64,000 bases of DNA from Eucalyptus grandis (lineage: Eukaryota > Streptophyta > Magnoliopsida > Myrtales > Myrtaceae): the NCBI RefSeq assembly GCF_016545825.1, contig NC_052614.1, positions 63,834,528 through 63,898,527 on the forward strand, given 5' to 3'. The translations under genes and the position numbers were made by a program. Positions 62,138 to 64,000 of this stretch are shown here, one piece after another. The stretch's first letter is position 1; each line of letters opens with the position of its first letter. The notes beneath the pieces were generated by a model. It was not told the DNA's origin. It was given only the letters and a program-made list of their open reading frames with translations, and searched no databases.

Positions 62138-64000
62138 ATGTTTTCAAGTTCAAACATGGCTAGTAATACTTCAAACACACAACAACCTACCTCTAGCAAT
62201 GAAGTTGTAAAACAACCATTATAGAGGTATGTTACTAAGTTAATTAATCATACCGATGTGGGGGGGAATTTGTCTTGGAGATGCAACTTTTGTCAAAAAG
62301 ATTATAAGTTAATTAATCATAAGAGTGAGGGGCCATTTGATAATGATAAGTGGAAAAAGAATTGGAAAGTGCACAAACGTAGAAAAAAAAAAGATTTTTT
62401 GGAGATGGAAAAATTAGAAGAAGAGGTCCATACTCAATTAATGAGTATTGCAACTATAAATGTACATTTGCCTCTTACTAGTTATTCACTTAGTGGTGGT
62501 GGTGGTGACGGAATGTTTTTATCATTAAACTCCAAAGAAAGGAAAGGTGGAAGTGGGAGTAGAAAGTCACTTGAAAATGCATTTAATATGACTCGACGGG
62601 AACGTCTGGATTGTGAGATTGCTAGGATATTTTATTCGACAGGCTTGCCGTTTAACATAATAAGGAATTCTTATTTTAATCCGCTTTCACTTATGCCGCT
62701 AATCATAATATTGTGGGTTATGTACCACCGAAATATAATTTGTTGAAAACCACTTTGTTGCAAAAAGAGAAGACAAATATTGATAGGTTGTGTGCACTTA
62801 TCAAAATCAAGTGGAATGAGAATGGTGTAAGTATTGTGAGTAATGAATAAAATAACTCACAAAGAAGACCGCTTATTAATTTCATGGCGGTATCGGATGG
62901 AGAACCGATGTTTATAAAATCAATTGATTGCTCGAGAGAAACAAAAGATATGCATTTCTTTATTAACTTGCTGAAAGGAGTTATCAATGAAATTGGGCAT
63001 GAGAATGTGGTCCAAGTAATTACGGATAATACTTCAAATTGTAAGGACGCGGGACAACTCATTGAGAAAGAATTTCCATCTATTATGTGGACGCCTTGTG
63101 TGGTGCACACTCTTAATCTAGCTTTGAAGAACATTTGTGTCGCGAAAAATATGGAGAGCAATCAAATGGTTTATGAGGAATGTAATTGGATTTCAGATAT
63201 TGTTAAGGAAGTTATTTAAATCAAACATTTCATCATGAACCATTCTATGAGATTAGCAATATACCATGAGTTTGTTAGTTTGAAGTTGCTTTTTGTAGCG
63301 GATACACGTTTTGCTTTGATGATTGTGATGCTTAGAAGATTCAAGTTGATAAAAAGTGGTCTTCAAAGCATGGTAATTTGTGACAAATGGAATATCTATC
63401 AAGATGTTAATCAAGAGAAAGTTAAGTTTGTCAAGAAAAATGTGTTGAATGATTTTTTGTAGGATTTAATTGATTATATACTTTCTTTCACGACTCTTAT
63501 TTATGATATGCTTAGAACTTGTGACACTGATAAGCCTGGTCTTCACTTAGTTTATGATATGTGGGGTTCAATGATCGAAAAAGTAAAGAAAGCTATATAT
63601 ACACATAAAGTGAAGAGGCTAGATGAGAAGTCCACATTTTATGAGGTGATTCACACAATTCTTGTAGATCGTTGGACAAAGAACAATACTCCACTTCATT
63701 GCTTGGCACATGCCTTAAATCCCAAATATATTCTAAAATTGTATGAGATTATTGCTTTAGTAGTTATTATTTCTTTAAAATGATAATATAATACTCTTCT
63801 TCTTTATTATTGTTTTCTAATTTTATTTTATTTTATTAAATAAAGGTACTATAGTGATCAATGGCTTGATGAAGATCCTACTCGAATTTCTCTATATAAG
63901 AATAGGGAGATCAACCAAGAAAGACTGAAATGCTTCAAGAAATACTTTCCTAACTTAGATGAGTGCAACAATGTGAATTTGGAGTATGTAGATTTTGTGA
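62138..64000 (+). pseudogene. hAT transposase (BED finger, DUF659), broken, runs off the window
   Basis: It would cut and paste hAT elements. The ATG at 62,156 opens MASNTSNTQQP, stopped by TAG at 62,222-62,224. A BED-type finger start (WRCNFCQKDY) follows, but the downstream His/Cys half is altered. The frame shifts near 62,695. DUF659 text runs from about 62,700 (GYVPPKYN) through QVITDNTSNCKDAG, WTPCVVHTLNLALKNI and MNHSMRLAI. Later come CDTDKPGLHLVYDMW, LVDRWTKNNTPLHCLAHALN and, after a probable intron at 63,741-63,845, YYSDQWLDEDP. Further stops lie at 62,848-62,850, 63,217-63,219 and 63,460-63,462. The usual SDGWSD motif, expected to hold a catalytic Asp, has become asparagine plus stop. 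The 3' end lies beyond the window. Confidence 0.85.

Overview
The window is nuclear DNA from a flowering plant. Genes are split by many GT-AG introns, a plant Au SINE with intact target-site duplications is present, and the proteins are typical angiosperm housekeeping or conserved plant families. The repeat style (GC-rich Tourist-like elements, several tRNA-derived SINEs, DUF659 hAT copies) fits a woody eudicot; a placement near Myrtaceae is only a guess. No RNA gene, CRISPR array or prokaryotic feature was seen.

Layout. 1-23,000 is gene-poor and repeat-rich: a Tourist-like element carrying two SINEs (about 402-1521), a SINE (1951-2152), a second Tourist-like element (4404-5135), a GC-rich island with G-box/ABRE sites but no recognisable gene (about 6450-7130), a hAT-type nonautonomous element (9272-9951), a decayed Copia retrotransposon (about 11,380-16,170) and Mutator-like MITEs. 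23,950-54,994 is the gene-rich core. It holds a 22-exon gene for a 1,444-residue glycine-rich membrane protein (+), a 13-exon ATP-dependent 6-phosphofructokinase (-), and a 13-exon mitochondrial-processing peptidase alpha subunit (+). The first two converge; PFK and MPP-alpha diverge from a 2.0 kb intergenic region that holds two MITEs. All exon sets were joined by hand. The first two are open throughout; MPP-alpha shows one apparent single-base loss near its C-terminus.

55,500-64,000 is a nested stack of transposons. An internally deleted Copia element is interrupted by a SINE, by a short noncoding LTR element with matching LTRs and a tRNA-Met-type primer site, and by a hAT-like element with an exact 8-bp target duplication. 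That hAT-like element carries a decayed piece of an ankyrin-repeat gene. Next to it lies a larger hAT element with a broken DUF659/BED transposase gene running off the window end.

The most unusual system is the pair of hAT-like nonautonomous elements (9272-9951 and 58,778-59,625). They share ends but have unrelated interiors, one of which is captured host gene sequence. PFK acts in cytosolic glycolysis, MPP-alpha in mitochondrial import and complex III, and the glycine-rich protein probably at a membrane; nothing shows that the three act together.
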